Below, piece after piece: positions 31,601 through 40,945 of a DNA stretch of 64,000 nt. The stretch comes from Trichobilharzia regenti (lineage: Eukaryota; Platyhelminthes; Trematoda; Strigeidida; Schistosomatidae). Both the position numbers and the translations under genes were made by a program. The DNA lies in assembly GCA_944472135.2 (NCBI GenBank), contig OX235270.1:48050352-48114351 (forward strand), written 5' to 3'. Under the pieces are notes generated by a model. It was given only the letters and a program-made list of their open reading frames with translations, was not told the origin of the DNA and searched no databases. How positions within the stretch are numbered: position 1 is the stretch's first letter; every line of letters begins with the position of its first letter.

Positions 31601-34600
31601 CTCACATTCTCGGTTGAACATTGTGCCAACATGAGTAAGAAAATCATCATTTTCATTCATTGTCAGCTTGAGGCAACGATATCGTATGTACGAATAATGA
31701 GGAGTGGTCTCCAAAATGTTCACGCAGCAGCTTTATTGTATCATCGAAACACTTGTCACGTGGTTTTTGGGGTAAAGTTAGGTTGCAGTACCTTTCATAT
31801 TCTGCAGGACCCAATTTACTTAATAACACTCGCACCTTCCAAGCATCGTCTTGAGAGGCGAAATCAACTGTGAATAAATCCTCATAACGTTGATACCATG
31901 TGTCAAAAGTGACATTAGCATCTGGATCATAATTGAATTGTGAAATACTATTCACAATGCCGTCGGCAGATGGTAGCATGGAATGATTCGGATTGCTTGA
32001 AGGTGAAACTGAACCAGTCTGTTTGCTAATGAACATTTCCATTAATTTCACTTGTTGTTCAAGTAGTAATTCGAATTTAGAAGAATCCATAGATTTCCCC
32101 GTCGCCATTATTATTATTATTATCCCTTAGTCACTGAAGCTAGTAAGGGTCAAGTCCATTAGTACATCTGTGATGAAATTAAACAGAAATGGGAAACAGT
32201 GGATATCCCCGGTGGACACCACTGATTGTCACCACTTTCGGTTACAACTCTTCGTAGGCTCTCACCTGGCTGCATGATTGAGAGTATAGTGCCTTGATCA
32301 GCAAGATGTATTTCCTCGGCGTTCCTTTCACAGCTAAACATCGCCACAGTACCTTTCGGTCGACGGAATCGAAATATGACGATTGTTGGACGCCGGTAAG
32401 CATTTCTATTTTGCAGAACCTGTCGACATACCCTCTAAAGACTGCCCAGTTCTTTCGTGTTTCTTCCTCTCGAGCACCGCTTGGTCTGCGCATGATTGTG
32501 GACCCTAGAACTTTAGATACCATATTGGTGAAGCTAATCCCTCGTGATTGCCACACGAAGACTTGTCTCCCTTCTTGTATATCGGGATAGTCAATGAACT
32601 TACACCAACCCGATGGGACTTCCTCTGATTTCCAAACGCTGCCTAGTATGTTGGTTAACGCAAACAGTAAACTCGTCACCATCCTTAAACACCTTTGGAG
32701 TCATTCCATCAGATACCTCTGCCTTGCCTCGTTTCAGACCAGTTACAGCCTTAGTAACCACAGTTAGGGACGGTGGACCTGTCTCTCTATGTACCGTTCA
32801 GGGAGGTTTTGTATGTTTGGTAAGTTGAGCGTGGCTGTAGGCCAATAAAACTGCTGCTCAAAGTGTTCTTTCCAGCGTTCCAGCCGTCTATCCTGGGAGC
32901 TAATTATGGTGCGATTTTCCTCAGAAATTGTTTCACTTATCATTTGCCTTTTACCACCTGTTTCCCTGGTAAGTTTAAATAGTTCTCTGGTGTTACCAAT
33001 CGTCGATGCATTTTCCATCCCTTTCGCTTTTGTCACCCACCACTGTTCACGGTCGTTACGAAGACTTCTCGTTAGTTGGCGTTTAGGCAGTTTTCGCTCC
33101 TCTTCAAATTTGGAGGTCTCCGGAATCAGTCTTCTTGCGTTAATCATTTTGGATAGGGTAGTAGAAATCTGCTGGCTCTTACTAATTTTTGGTTTTAGGT
33201 TATTAACAACTCTCACAGTTATGTCTACAGCTAACTGCATACTGTGCCAGGCTTCCTAAGGAGAAGTCTTGCCGTCGACCTTGGACTGAGTATTTCCTTC
33301 GATCTTTCCTGGTCCTCCCACATCTTGCTAGTTACTAGAAAGATGTTTTGCTCAACGTTATGCGTAAGGAAGTTAAGGCAGTTTGGTATAAAGCAGTCTG
33401 CTTTCTCAGTTTGTCAATTTTTGTATTCTACCCATCCCTCTTTACTGCTACCCATTAATCTTTCCTGGACTACTTAAGAAAGACTTTGCTTTGCTGAGAA
33501 GGGCACTAAAAGCCGTTAGTAGGTCAAGTGGGATATCGTTAAACCAACTGGTTAACATATTAGGGATAGACATATAATGTCACGTAAGAACGTGCGAATA
33601 CAATATTGTCAGATCCCGAGCATCCTCTCTATACGCAGCTGTCTCCTTGCATTTCATCTGGTAGAACTAGAAGCAGCTATAGGAGGCTATATGCTAGGAC
33701 TACCAAGTACGAAAGCTCCACAATACCATATCTGGCACAGCTGTTATGTGATGCGAAATCCGTTAGGTATGACACGATCAACTTACTGCGGCACTCTAAC
33801 AAATAGTCCCATTGGTTTTCGTTTTCCTTTCCTCGTTACTATTACACTGTTGTTCTCATCTTCTATCACACATCAACTTTATATGTCATATCCTGTGGTG
33901 CATTGTTTGAAATGTAAACCCTAAGCTGTTTTTTTATGATTTTCATTTATCTTTATTTTTTGGCTTTGGTTTATTTTTTCCTTTATTAATTAATTAATTT
34001 ATTTGATTTTAAAATCTTATAAACTTTATGAGGTAATTAGATGCAATATATTGTAATGCACGCTAAAAATTTCATACCTGTACCACAAATACTGTTTGGA
34101 ATAAAGCTTTTAATATTATTCTATGAGAAGTTGGGACCAGTTTTTGCAGCATATTAGAGACATTTATCCTGTATAGTTCATTTTTATTACATATACGTGG
34201 AAAATATAGTTTTTTTAATTATGTCACTTTTTAACTGAAAGAATCTGACCGGTTGTTTCGAGGTCATTTTACAGTTGCCTTCTTCCTGGTAGTTGTACTT
34301 CATGATTAACGTTCTGAAATTATCCCGCATGCTTTAAGTCATTGGAAGAATTAGGTGCCTGAAGGCCAGTTTCGTCTATTTAGTCGGTCAGGCTGGACTG
34401 GCGTTCCTTAACCGTTCGTTTACTCATTGGCTTTTGAGTTTATTCACTACTTATCTCGACACACATTGGGCGAAGTTCCACACGTCAATCTGTTCCACAC
34501 ATGGCCTATCTGAACTAGCATTTTGGTTTGGTTCCGCATCAGTAATTTACCACCGGCTACGGACCATCGTAGGGTAAGTCGGGATATACAGTTTTCGGGG

Positions 34601-37600
34601 TCGACCTTTTCTAATCTCTCTTCAAAGTGGAGAGACAGCATAGCTGTGGTATGCTGGTCATCTGAGGGAAACACCTGTTACATCCCTATCCCCCAGCACT
34701 ATGACTTTACCCACAGACCCCCAGCATAATGTTAAAAATATTCTGACACTGTGCCAGTAAGTGCTATTGGTCTAATCGCTATCCTAACAATCTTTCTGGC
34801 ATGGTAGAATCTGCAAGAACGTTAATTCCAACCAGTTTAGCTTGTTGAGTCATTGCGATATGCAAGCCCGACCACCACATCAAAGTAGCAGCTATCGGTT
34901 GGGTCATAATTAAGTGGGAATAAGGGGATTATTTACGATAATTTATGGGAAGGGAATAGCTTCCAAAATATGTTGCGCACTCTATTGTTATCAATATTGT
35001 TCCCTTGGGTTCCTAGCGGAACATAGGGCTTCAACTGCACGTCTCCACTTGCTTCTGTCTTCTGCTGTACTTTTAACCTGCATCCATGCTAGTCCATACT
35101 CGTTCAACTCCTCTTCACACGATCTCCTACATGTCATCCTTGCACTGATGCCCCACTCACCGCTTCCCTTTCGGGTTCCACTCGACAAATGGCCTGGCGC
35201 GCGCGCGATGTCACCCAGCGGCGGCCTCCTCAGCGAGTGTCCAATCCATCTGCACTTTCTCCTGCATGTTTGTTGGGCGATTGGTTTGTTCTTGTTTTGT
35301 TTGTTCCCATAGTTTCTTGTTGGTGATTCTTTCCGGCCCGGCCATCTGATCTTCAGTATAGATCCAGCGAGGACAGTTGTTGATAAATGTCTGCAACAGG
35401 CTTTTGGAAATATTCTTTGTGACCCGCCCGCCAAGTTTCTGATCCGTATAGAAGAGCTGACTGACTTGACGTTTGTATTGAAAATCCGACCGAATTTTGT
35501 TGTTGATGCTGGCTGAGTGACGAAGATTTCCAGATTGGTTTCAGGTTGATGAATGTGTTTCTCGCTCGCCTTCCCGATTCTCGCTCGATTTGACATCCTC
35601 GTCCGTTCGACTGCCTGCAGTTGAGACAATGCTCCCTAGATAAGTGAGTGAATGAAGCAGCCTCTTTCAAATCCCTCCCGTCGATGGTGACTGGCGCTGG
35701 ATGTTGTTGTTGGTTGGTTGGTTGGTTATTTCCATAACCTCCGTCTTGTCTTTGTTTACTTGGAGTCCTGTCTTTACTGCTTCTTCGACCAGTTTGTTGG
35801 TTTTCGTTTGTAAGTCTTCGATATTGTGTGACATTAAACATAAATCATCCACGCGCGAAATCCAGGTCTTATGGTTTCTTCACGTCGGTCCAGGATATCC
35901 CTGTCTTCTTGTTTTCCACTGTCTGACGCATAATCCAGTCCACCACAATTAGGATTATCATTGGTGATAATAGGCACTCCTGTCTGACTCCTGTGTTTAC
36001 TCCAAACGCCTCGCTGAGTTTTCCGTTGTGGACGGCTTGACATATGCCGTTGTCGTTCAGCTGTTGCGCACTAGATGGTTTGTATTGTACTCAGACAAAC
36101 TCAGTTCCTACGTGTATGCGGACTTGATTGACTTCATAGTTTGTTTATTTCGGTGAATGTCATCACCTGTGGAAATCATTAAAAATTTAAAAAATGTAAC
36201 TGGTATAAAATAATAAATTTAACAACTTTATCAGATTAGTGAGACGAAATTTTAGTTTCGAAATCAGATGTTAACAGTTTATTCCTACGCAATCCTCTAA
36301 GTTATTGTTATTCGATAAGTAAATGCTCGACGACAATTACTTTTTATAATAGAAATCTAGAAGAAATGAGTTTAAGGTATTTCTTATGGTTATGTTATCT
36401 GTTTAGACTTGACGGCGTGGTTGGTTATATAATACCTGTTTTTATTCTTAACAGTGAAACATTATCACCTGCCAGTAGAAGACCTATCTGCTGCAAGCTT
36501 GCCTATTATTCAGAAGGCTATGGAAATAATCAAACAGGCTGAAGCGAAAAATGAGGTAAATTTTACCATCGGATATGTTGTTTATAAAATATAGAAATCA
36601 TTGCTTTGTCAGGTAGACTTGTGGTTCACTAGTTTAGCCACTCGAATGGCAGCTACTCAACCACAGTTTCACTGACTACCTAAAGTGTTATTAATGTGTT
36701 TTTATTAAGAAATTTTGAAATGTAGCCCAAAATATTGGGCCTTTGGTCATGAATAAACCTGAATGGTAATTCATATACCTTTAGCCTCATTGTTTTTTGT
36801 GTTCATGGTAGTAAAGTCACCATTAGAAACTTTTACACGGTCTTAGATAATCTTGTCTAATATCTTTTTCCAATCGTTATAAAATCTCATCAAAACTGTA
36901 CAACTCTATGTACTTAAATATACTAATTCGATTATGTTTGTACTTGTAATTTCCGGTTTTTACTTTATTCCAACCAGAATGATTAACTTCTCTTGGCGTG
37001 TGGTTTCTTTAAATGGATGTCCTGTTATTCAAGTGTTGGTTTGTAGGGATTTGATTGATTTCAGGATTTCATCATGAGCTGACATTAGTTAGAGAACCAT
37101 TGGAAAACCTGGGAGTACTGGACAGCTGTTTCGTCCTAGTTTGGGACTCTTCAGCAGTACGCACCCACCGGGATTCGTACCCAGGACCTTCCGGTTACAA
37201 GGCGAGCTCGTATACCATTAAGCCACTGGGACCCAATCCAATGGTCCTTGAATTCTAACTTCTGCCAATTCACGACATAGCGCGACCGCTAGCCAATGTC
37301 TTCGGCGAGTATTTGTCCTCACACCCGACCAGCTGCACCCTACTGGTCACGACTTCCCACTGGAACCCAGGTAACTACCTACCTGAATAGGGCCAGTCGC
37401 CAGTGAGCATCTTATTGGTATTCAAGTGTTGGTTTGTAGGGATTTGATTGATTTCAGGATTTCATCATGAGCTGACATTAGTTAGAGAACCATTGGAAAA
37501 CCTGGGAGTACTGGACAGCTGTTTCGTCCTAGTTTGGGACGATGTCCTGTTATATTCGCTTGAGTTATTTGGTTAATACTGGCAGTGAAATTTCAGGTAC

Positions 37601-38122
37601 AGCTAGATGTATTTGAATGCTAGGGACATGTGGTGCTTTTTTGAGACTTAGACGCAGTACTCACATCAGAGCATTATCTGTACTGCAACAGAAATAAATC
37701 ACTTCAGTGTATATAAATCGACTACGGATAGTTTGGTAAACAAAGAAACAGTCTAAATAATATGTGCTTCAGAAAACGTTGCTTTTATGACTCAGCAACC
37801 CAGTAGGTAGTGCTCTCAGGCGATGGTTGATGGGTTCGAGTTTGAGTGAGGATGCTGCATAGCCAGCGTCACAAATAAGGTGAAATACGCTTTCTAGCCT
37901 CCACCACTTACCACCGAACGAATAACTGTTAACTGGCTCGATTTAAACAATTGGGTATATTTTGTTAATTAAATTTTGTTACGGCATAGCAAGTGCTAGT
38001 GCTGTATGTACGGTTAATGTCTTATCAGATTACAGTGGAACTAAATTTAGGAATCAATGTTTGGCCAATTGTGTTTCATGAAATTAAAATGTAGGTATCT
38101 GCTTTAAATACCTTGAAATATA

Positions 38123-38182
<60 letters not shown>

Positions 38183-38559
38183 TCTTGTTACTTTAATTCC
38201 GATTAATTTCCCTGAAGAAGTTCGGCCCAGTGTGCCGAGATTTAATAAACATAATTTTTACGTATGTACAAATGTACTGCCTTTATTTTAAGTTTCTTTT
38301 TCGTTAGACTACACATTCTGTATTAACGCCTGTATCACCGTACAATATTGCATTTTAGAAAGTTGGTGTTCACTGTCAACTTGGGAGAGGTCGTGCAGGA
38401 ACAATCTTAGCTTGCTATCTTGCTTATAAAAATAATCTCAGTGGGAGTGAAGCTATTCGAGAATTGCGTCGTCTTAGGCCAAAATCAATTGATGAAGAAC
38501 AAGAAGAAGCCGTGAGAAAATATGCCAAATATATTCAACAGTCAACTTTAATTGACTGA
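28453..38559 (+). CDS. DUSP23: DUSP23-like dual-specificity phosphatase gene (3 exons)
   Basis: Exons 28453-28615, 36455-36555 and 38359-38559 splice to 154 codons (human DUSP23/VHZ is 150). Junctions are GT/AG and in phase (phase 1, then phase 0). The N-terminus MSRPPNNFSWVSSSVAGFAF matches the 'PPNFSWV...LAGLALP' start of DUSP23. Exon 2 has HYHLPVEDLSAAS with the expected general-acid Asp (D64). Exon 3 has the P-loop HCQLGRGRAGT: nucleophile C94, phosphate-binding R100, followed by ACYLAYK and ELRRLRPKSIDEEQEEAV. The enzyme is a small cytosolic phosphatase acting on phospho-Tyr/Ser/Thr. Ala replaces the usual Thr/Ser after the P-loop Arg, which may modestly slow phospho-enzyme hydrolysis. 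The introns, 7.8 and 1.8 kb, are filled with transposons. The ATG is about 100 bp from the 5' end of B1. Confidence 0.9.
29150..29530 (-). mobile_element. RTE family A fragment A3 (3' part, decayed)
   Basis: The minus strand matches the A-family C-terminal codons and 3' UTR (plus-strand cues 'gcgccattgagaacgatttt' and 'cacatcatatagcacacaaa'), heavily mutated. It lies in DUSP23-like intron 1. Confidence 0.65.
30656..31490 (-). mobile_element. Penelope-like element, GIY-YIG endonuclease end (PLE-1)
   Basis: On the minus strand an open frame (31482-30988) reads VQTHCSTPELKRMEEEYLQT, KKNGYPKNFIKKCLKS, FILPYIRNIYEITARIMKPF and then IIYKINCMKCNKHYTGQSGR PLRIRIQEHK, the GIY-YIG-type nuclease typical of PLEs (variant 'IYK..HYTG', Arg and Glu present). 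It continues past a stop with ILNRGNTKCAREFLEAWYSN and INKHVNIDEIYQ. The RT is absent, so the copy is 5'-truncated and abuts the gag segment directly. Confidence 0.8.
31491..32110 (-). pseudogene. LTR-retrotransposon gag (CsRn1/Saci-like), frameshifted
   Basis: The minus-strand start MATGKSMDSSKFELLLEQQV (ATG at 32108) is followed by FNYDPDANVTFDTWYQRYED, DDAWKVRVLLSKLGPAEYER and LREHFGDHSSLF. After a frame change come MNENDDFLTHVGTMFNRECE and LTDDHFKALILICSLQS. This is the capsid-type gag of trematode Gypsy elements of the CsRn1 group. No zinc knuckle, protease, pol or flanking LTR is present here. Upstream is a short (AAT)n; downstream it runs straight into PLE-1. Confidence 0.8.
33272..34112 (+). 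mobile_element. LINE 3' end (family C), likely partner of the tRNA-SINE
   Basis: Broken plus-strand frames give VDLGLSISFDLSWSSHILLV and later SDPEHPLYTQLSPCISSGRT and YESSTIPYLAQLLCDA, the RT C-terminus and 'xP.HPLh...Sgrtr' end of Jockey/CR1-like LINEs. An AT-rich 3' UTR follows. The final ~50 bp (about 34060-34110) match the tRNA-SINE tail at roughly 86% by eye, ending 'tttggaataaagctttta'. The element is 5'-truncated at the DLGL motif and starts where A2 ends. Confidence 0.7.
34113..34971. other. intron 1 sequence, no feature recognised
   Basis: It contains a ~30-bp motif 'ggttgtttcgaggtcatttt' shared with the spacer at about 19178-19197. The remainder has no recognised coding or repeat identity. 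Confidence 0.4.
34982..36062 (-). mobile_element. RTE family B copy B2, 5'-truncated
   Basis: The minus-strand 3' third of family B runs from ...QQLNDNGICQAVHNGKLSE to AVEALCSARNPRE and an AACAATATTGATAAC tail. A 10-bp target-site duplication GTTGCGCACT flanks it (34972-34981 and 36063-36072). It is almost identical to B1 over the shared region, including the frameshift at the RT catalytic motif (about 35848-35862). It provides the empty sites for the A1 and A'' insertions in B1. Located in DUSP23-like intron 1. Confidence 0.9.
36455..36555 (+). CDS. DUSP23: DUSP23-like exon 2
   Basis: It follows the acceptor 'tttttattcttaacag'. It codes VKHYHLPVEDLSAASLPIIQ and on to ...AEAKNE, and ends in phase 0 before GTAAAT. 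It carries the general-acid loop. Confidence 0.9.
37029..37540 (-). mobile_element. hammerhead-bearing tRNA-like SINE (Smα-like), partial dimer
   Basis: The sense strand is minus. A 116-nt partial unit (37540-37427) is followed by a full ~400-nt unit. The full unit has a Pol III-like head (box A TGGCTTAATGG, box B-like GGTACGAATCC, anticodon-loop region CTTGTAA) and then a hammerhead motif (37160-37115). A 13-bp target-site duplication GATGTCCTGTTAT flanks it exactly (37016-37028 and 37541-37553). The partial first unit starts at hammerhead stem II. It sits in DUSP23-like intron 2, antisense to the gene. Decayed relatives lie at 48182-48750 and 61785-61915. Confidence 0.85.
37115..37160 (-). 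ncRNA. type I hammerhead ribozyme, complete consensus
   Basis: Minus strand, 5' to 3': stem I GTACTG; core CTGAAGA (CUGANGA satisfied); stem II GTCC/GGAC with 7-nt loop CAAACTA; GAA; stem III from the palindrome ACAGCTGT (A15.1/U16.1 present); cleavage-site C17 (GUC triplet, 37121); stem I return CAGTAC. Outside the 6-bp stem I, GGG and CCC can pair across a small internal loop (TGC/T), the place where tertiary contacts form in natural schistosome hammerheads. All invariant residues are present, so I predict self-cleavage between 37121 and 37120. Confidence 0.8.
38126..38180. repeat. (AT)n microsatellite, about 27 units
   Basis: Uninterrupted AT dinucleotides in DUSP23-like intron 2. Directly after it (38206-38250) is a hairpin-containing 'tgaagaagttcggcccagtg' motif that may be a PLE remnant. 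Confidence 0.9.
38359..38559 (+). CDS. DUSP23: DUSP23-like exon 3 with catalytic P-loop
   Basis: It follows the acceptor 'ttgcattttag'. KVGVHCQLGRGRAGTILACY carries the Cx5R signature; the stop TGA is at 38557-38559. The DUSP23 C-terminal helix (QEEAVRKYAKYIQQS) is preserved. Confidence 0.92.
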   Translation, partial: KVGVHCQLGRGRAGTILACYLAYKNNLSGSEAIRELRRLRPKSIDEEQEEAVRKYAKYIQQSTLID

Positions 38560-39275
38560 TGCATCCTAGTTAATCTTGTAATTCATGTCTTGACCACCGT
38601 TTGAGGACTGTCGACAATACTATTGTAGCTCAATTTTTCATGAGTTGTGTTACATAACGAAGTAACCAATGTTTTGTTGATGCTCTATATTTGAGGATGG
38701 ATATGTTAACGTACGAGAGAAATAATCTTTCTATTTTTCCTTTTATTACCGTCAAAAATACTTTTTATATTTCCGCCTTTCGTCAGAGATGTTTTCAGGT
38801 ATTCAACCATACAAAATCGTGTTGAATACGATTATGTTACATAGCTTCGTGGAGAGTTATTTCTACTAAGAAATTAGTTGCGTAACCATTCTGACACTTG
38901 GTTTGAATGGTTTTGAGGTTGGTCATGCAGCCTTACTTGATTGAAAACATTAGTTAGTCTTCACTACATAGCACATGAAGCACAACTTTTTTTGTATTAA
39001 TTGCTTTGCATCGAGGCGTCCTTCTTCACAATCATGACAGTCTACCTAGTTGAATGACTATGTACCTCATTTAATGGTTACGACAGGTTTTATCATCTAT
39101 CGACTGATCCGTATAAATTGGTGTAGCGCGTTTATTTGCAATGATATATTTTATTTCTTCTACAGTGTATATATTCAGTTTGCACATTGAAAGTTGTTTC
39201 AGTATAGGTTTAATTTGCATTATATTTTCCCAAGATTAATAGTATCTGTGGAATTGTTAATTCTTTTCAAAAAAG
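38560..39275. other. 3' flank of the DUSP23-like gene
   Basis: AT-rich; it should contain the 3' UTR and polyadenylation signal, but several weak A-rich hexamers make the site ambiguous. No other gene was seen. Confidence 0.4.
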
Positions 39276-40370
39276 GCCTTAGATTTGATAAGGCACTTCT
39301 ATCCTATACATCTCATCCAACAGTTATACGACAATGCTGCATGCCAAGTAATCCACAACGGGAAACTTACGGAAGCCTTCGAAGTGAGGACGGGAGTAAG
39401 GCAAGGCTGTCTACTATCACCAATGATCTTCCTGATTGCAATTGATTGGATGATGCGACAGACAGCGGCAACCAACGAGGGAACAGGCATAAAATGGACT
39501 GACACAAAAGACTTGGAGGATCTGGATTTCGCCGATGATATATGTCTGATTTCCCACAAACTGGAAGATATGCAAGTGAAAAGTAACAAGTTGGCAGAAA
39601 AAGCATCAAAGATAGGACTTCAAGTGAACATAGATAAAACAGAGGTGATGAAGATTCCTAGCCAACATCAACAGCAACAACAACAACAGACAACAATCAG
39701 CATAAGTGGGAAGAACCTGAAAGAAACAACCTCCTTCACCTACCTGGGAAGCATCGTCTCAACTACAGGCGGAACTGACGAGGATATCAAAGCCAGAATC
39801 GGAAAAGCAAGACAAGCTTTCATTACTCTCAAATCTGTGTGGAGGTCAACAGCACTACTCAGCATCAAAAATAAGATCCGGATTTTCAGCTCCAATGTGA
39901 AGTCAGTCAGTGCTACTATACGGATCACAGACTTGGCCAGCGCGTCATAAAGAGCATCTCAAACAAACTTCAGACCTTCATTAACAGTTGTCTTCACTCA
40001 ATACTCAAGATCAGATGGCCGGCCAGAAAAGATCAGCAACAGGGATCTCTGGCAATGAGCGAACCAACCAGGAACCGATTGTGAAACAAATAGGCAGGAA
40101 GAAATGGAGATGGATTGGCCATACATTGAGGAAACCATCAAGTGACATCACTAGACAAGCCATCGCTCGAGTGGAACCCGAAAGGGAGGCGGCGAGTTGG
40201 TCGTCCAAGATGACTTGGAGGAGGTCATGCGAGGAGGAGATGAAAGCATGTGGACAGACCTGGAGCAGGGTGAAAAAGTTGTCAGAAAACCGAAGGCAAT
40301 GGAGGTGCGCAGCTGAAGCCCTATGTTCCTCTAGGAACTAAAGGATACAATATAATATATATATCCTATA
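39276..40370 (+). mobile_element. RTE family B copy B3, 5'-truncated, RT motif intact
   Basis: Plus-strand RT C-terminal half: PIHLIQQLYDNAACQVIHNG, VRTGVRQGCLLSPMIFLIAI, LEDLDFADDICLISHKLEDM (FADD catalytic motif), LQVNIDKTEVMKIPS, poly-Gln, and FTYLGSIVSTTGGTDEDIKA. After a frame break at about 39945 comes RKKWRWIGHTLRKPSSDITR ... RRQWRCAAEALCSSRN. It ends near an 'atacaatataatata' tail. More diverged from B1/B2 than these are from each other. Confidence 0.82.
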
Positions 40371-40377
40371 TCCTCAC

Positions 40378-40545
40378 ATTTCGTTGACTTCCTGCGCAGT
40401 TTTCCCAGTCTCGTACATTGCACGGAAACTACACGTCCCCATTCTTATTCTTGATTTCGTCGAGAAAAGGTACATTGACTTGCTGACTGGCTTCTCTAAA
40501 GCTTTTACCAGCCTGCTGTGTCATTTCGCCTCTTTGATTCTAATA
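40378..40545 (-). mobile_element. RTE family B fragment, endonuclease N-terminus
   Basis: Minus-strand match to B1 at about 27990-28155, including the start-codon region (MTQQAGKSFREASQ-like). It holds only the first ~50 codons and lies head-to-head with the composite at 40560-40945. Confidence 0.65.
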
Positions 40546-40559
40546 AAGAATGAGATTGT

Positions 40560-40945
40560 TATTCGAATTTTTTGTATTCTTAATATATTTTCTGTACTTT
40601 GAAGTCTCTGACAGTTTGACAGGTTTTGTGGTGTTGGGTTGCTAGCCCCACGCCCAACCCTCCTTCGTTACCCGGGCTTGGAACCGGCTAGAAAACTAGC
40701 AAGCTAGTTAACTAGACGAGGGCATACATTGAGGAAACCGTCATATGACATCGCGCGCTAGGTCTTCGAGTGGAATCCAAATGGGAAGCGATGAGTTCGT
40801 CATCATAGGGTGACATGGAGTAGATCGTATGAGGAGGAGGTGAGAGATTATGTGCAGTCAGGGGGCCAGGTGAAGAGGATGACAGAGAATAGAAGAAAGT
40901 GGAGATGTGTTGTTGAAGCCCTACGTTTCACTCGGAAACCAAGGG
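40560..40945 (+). mobile_element. RTE-B composite: 5' UTR joined directly to the 3' end
   Basis: Positions ~40560-40720 match the B1 5' UTR ('gttgctagccccacgcccaa', 'ggctagaaaactagcaagct', equivalent to minus strand 28160-28310). At about 40722 the sequence jumps to the B C-terminus (GHTLRKPSYDIAR ... ENRRKWRCVVEALRF) and ends after 'accaagggaatga'. About 2.7 kb of coding sequence is missing. It is an internally deleted, non-autonomous derivative. Confidence 0.7.

Larger units (their letters stand above)
29655..33270 (-). mobile_element. RTE family A copy A2, split by a gag/PLE insertion
   Basis: The 5' part (33270-32128) codes linker and RT: LPKRQLTRSLRNDREQWWVT, TIISSQDRRLERWKEHFEQQ and YFDSVDRKVLWRCLAVKGTP. 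The 3' part (30655-29655) resumes with NNLVDLEYPDDIVLP (YADD degraded to YPDD) and continues to the 3' UTR. About nine codons around 'SGVDLLPGN' are missing at the break. Many stops. The intervening 30656-32127 holds a PLE C-terminus and an LTR-type gag. Located in DUSP23-like intron 1. Confidence 0.72.

Noticed and set aside
37187..37260. A functional tRNA-Thr gene in the SINE head
   Set aside because: Box A/B-like sequence and a CTTGTAA loop are present, but box B has a substitution, the arms do not close into a full cloverleaf, and the unit recurs in dispersed SINE copies.
38206..38250. 'ccctgaagaagttcggccca...gccgagat' as a hammerhead ribozyme
   Set aside because: It has CTGAAGA, but the only good stem (TTCGGC/GCCGA) consumes the GA that should start GAAA, and GAAA itself reads GAGA/GATT. 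It is better seen as a hairpin, possibly of PLE origin.
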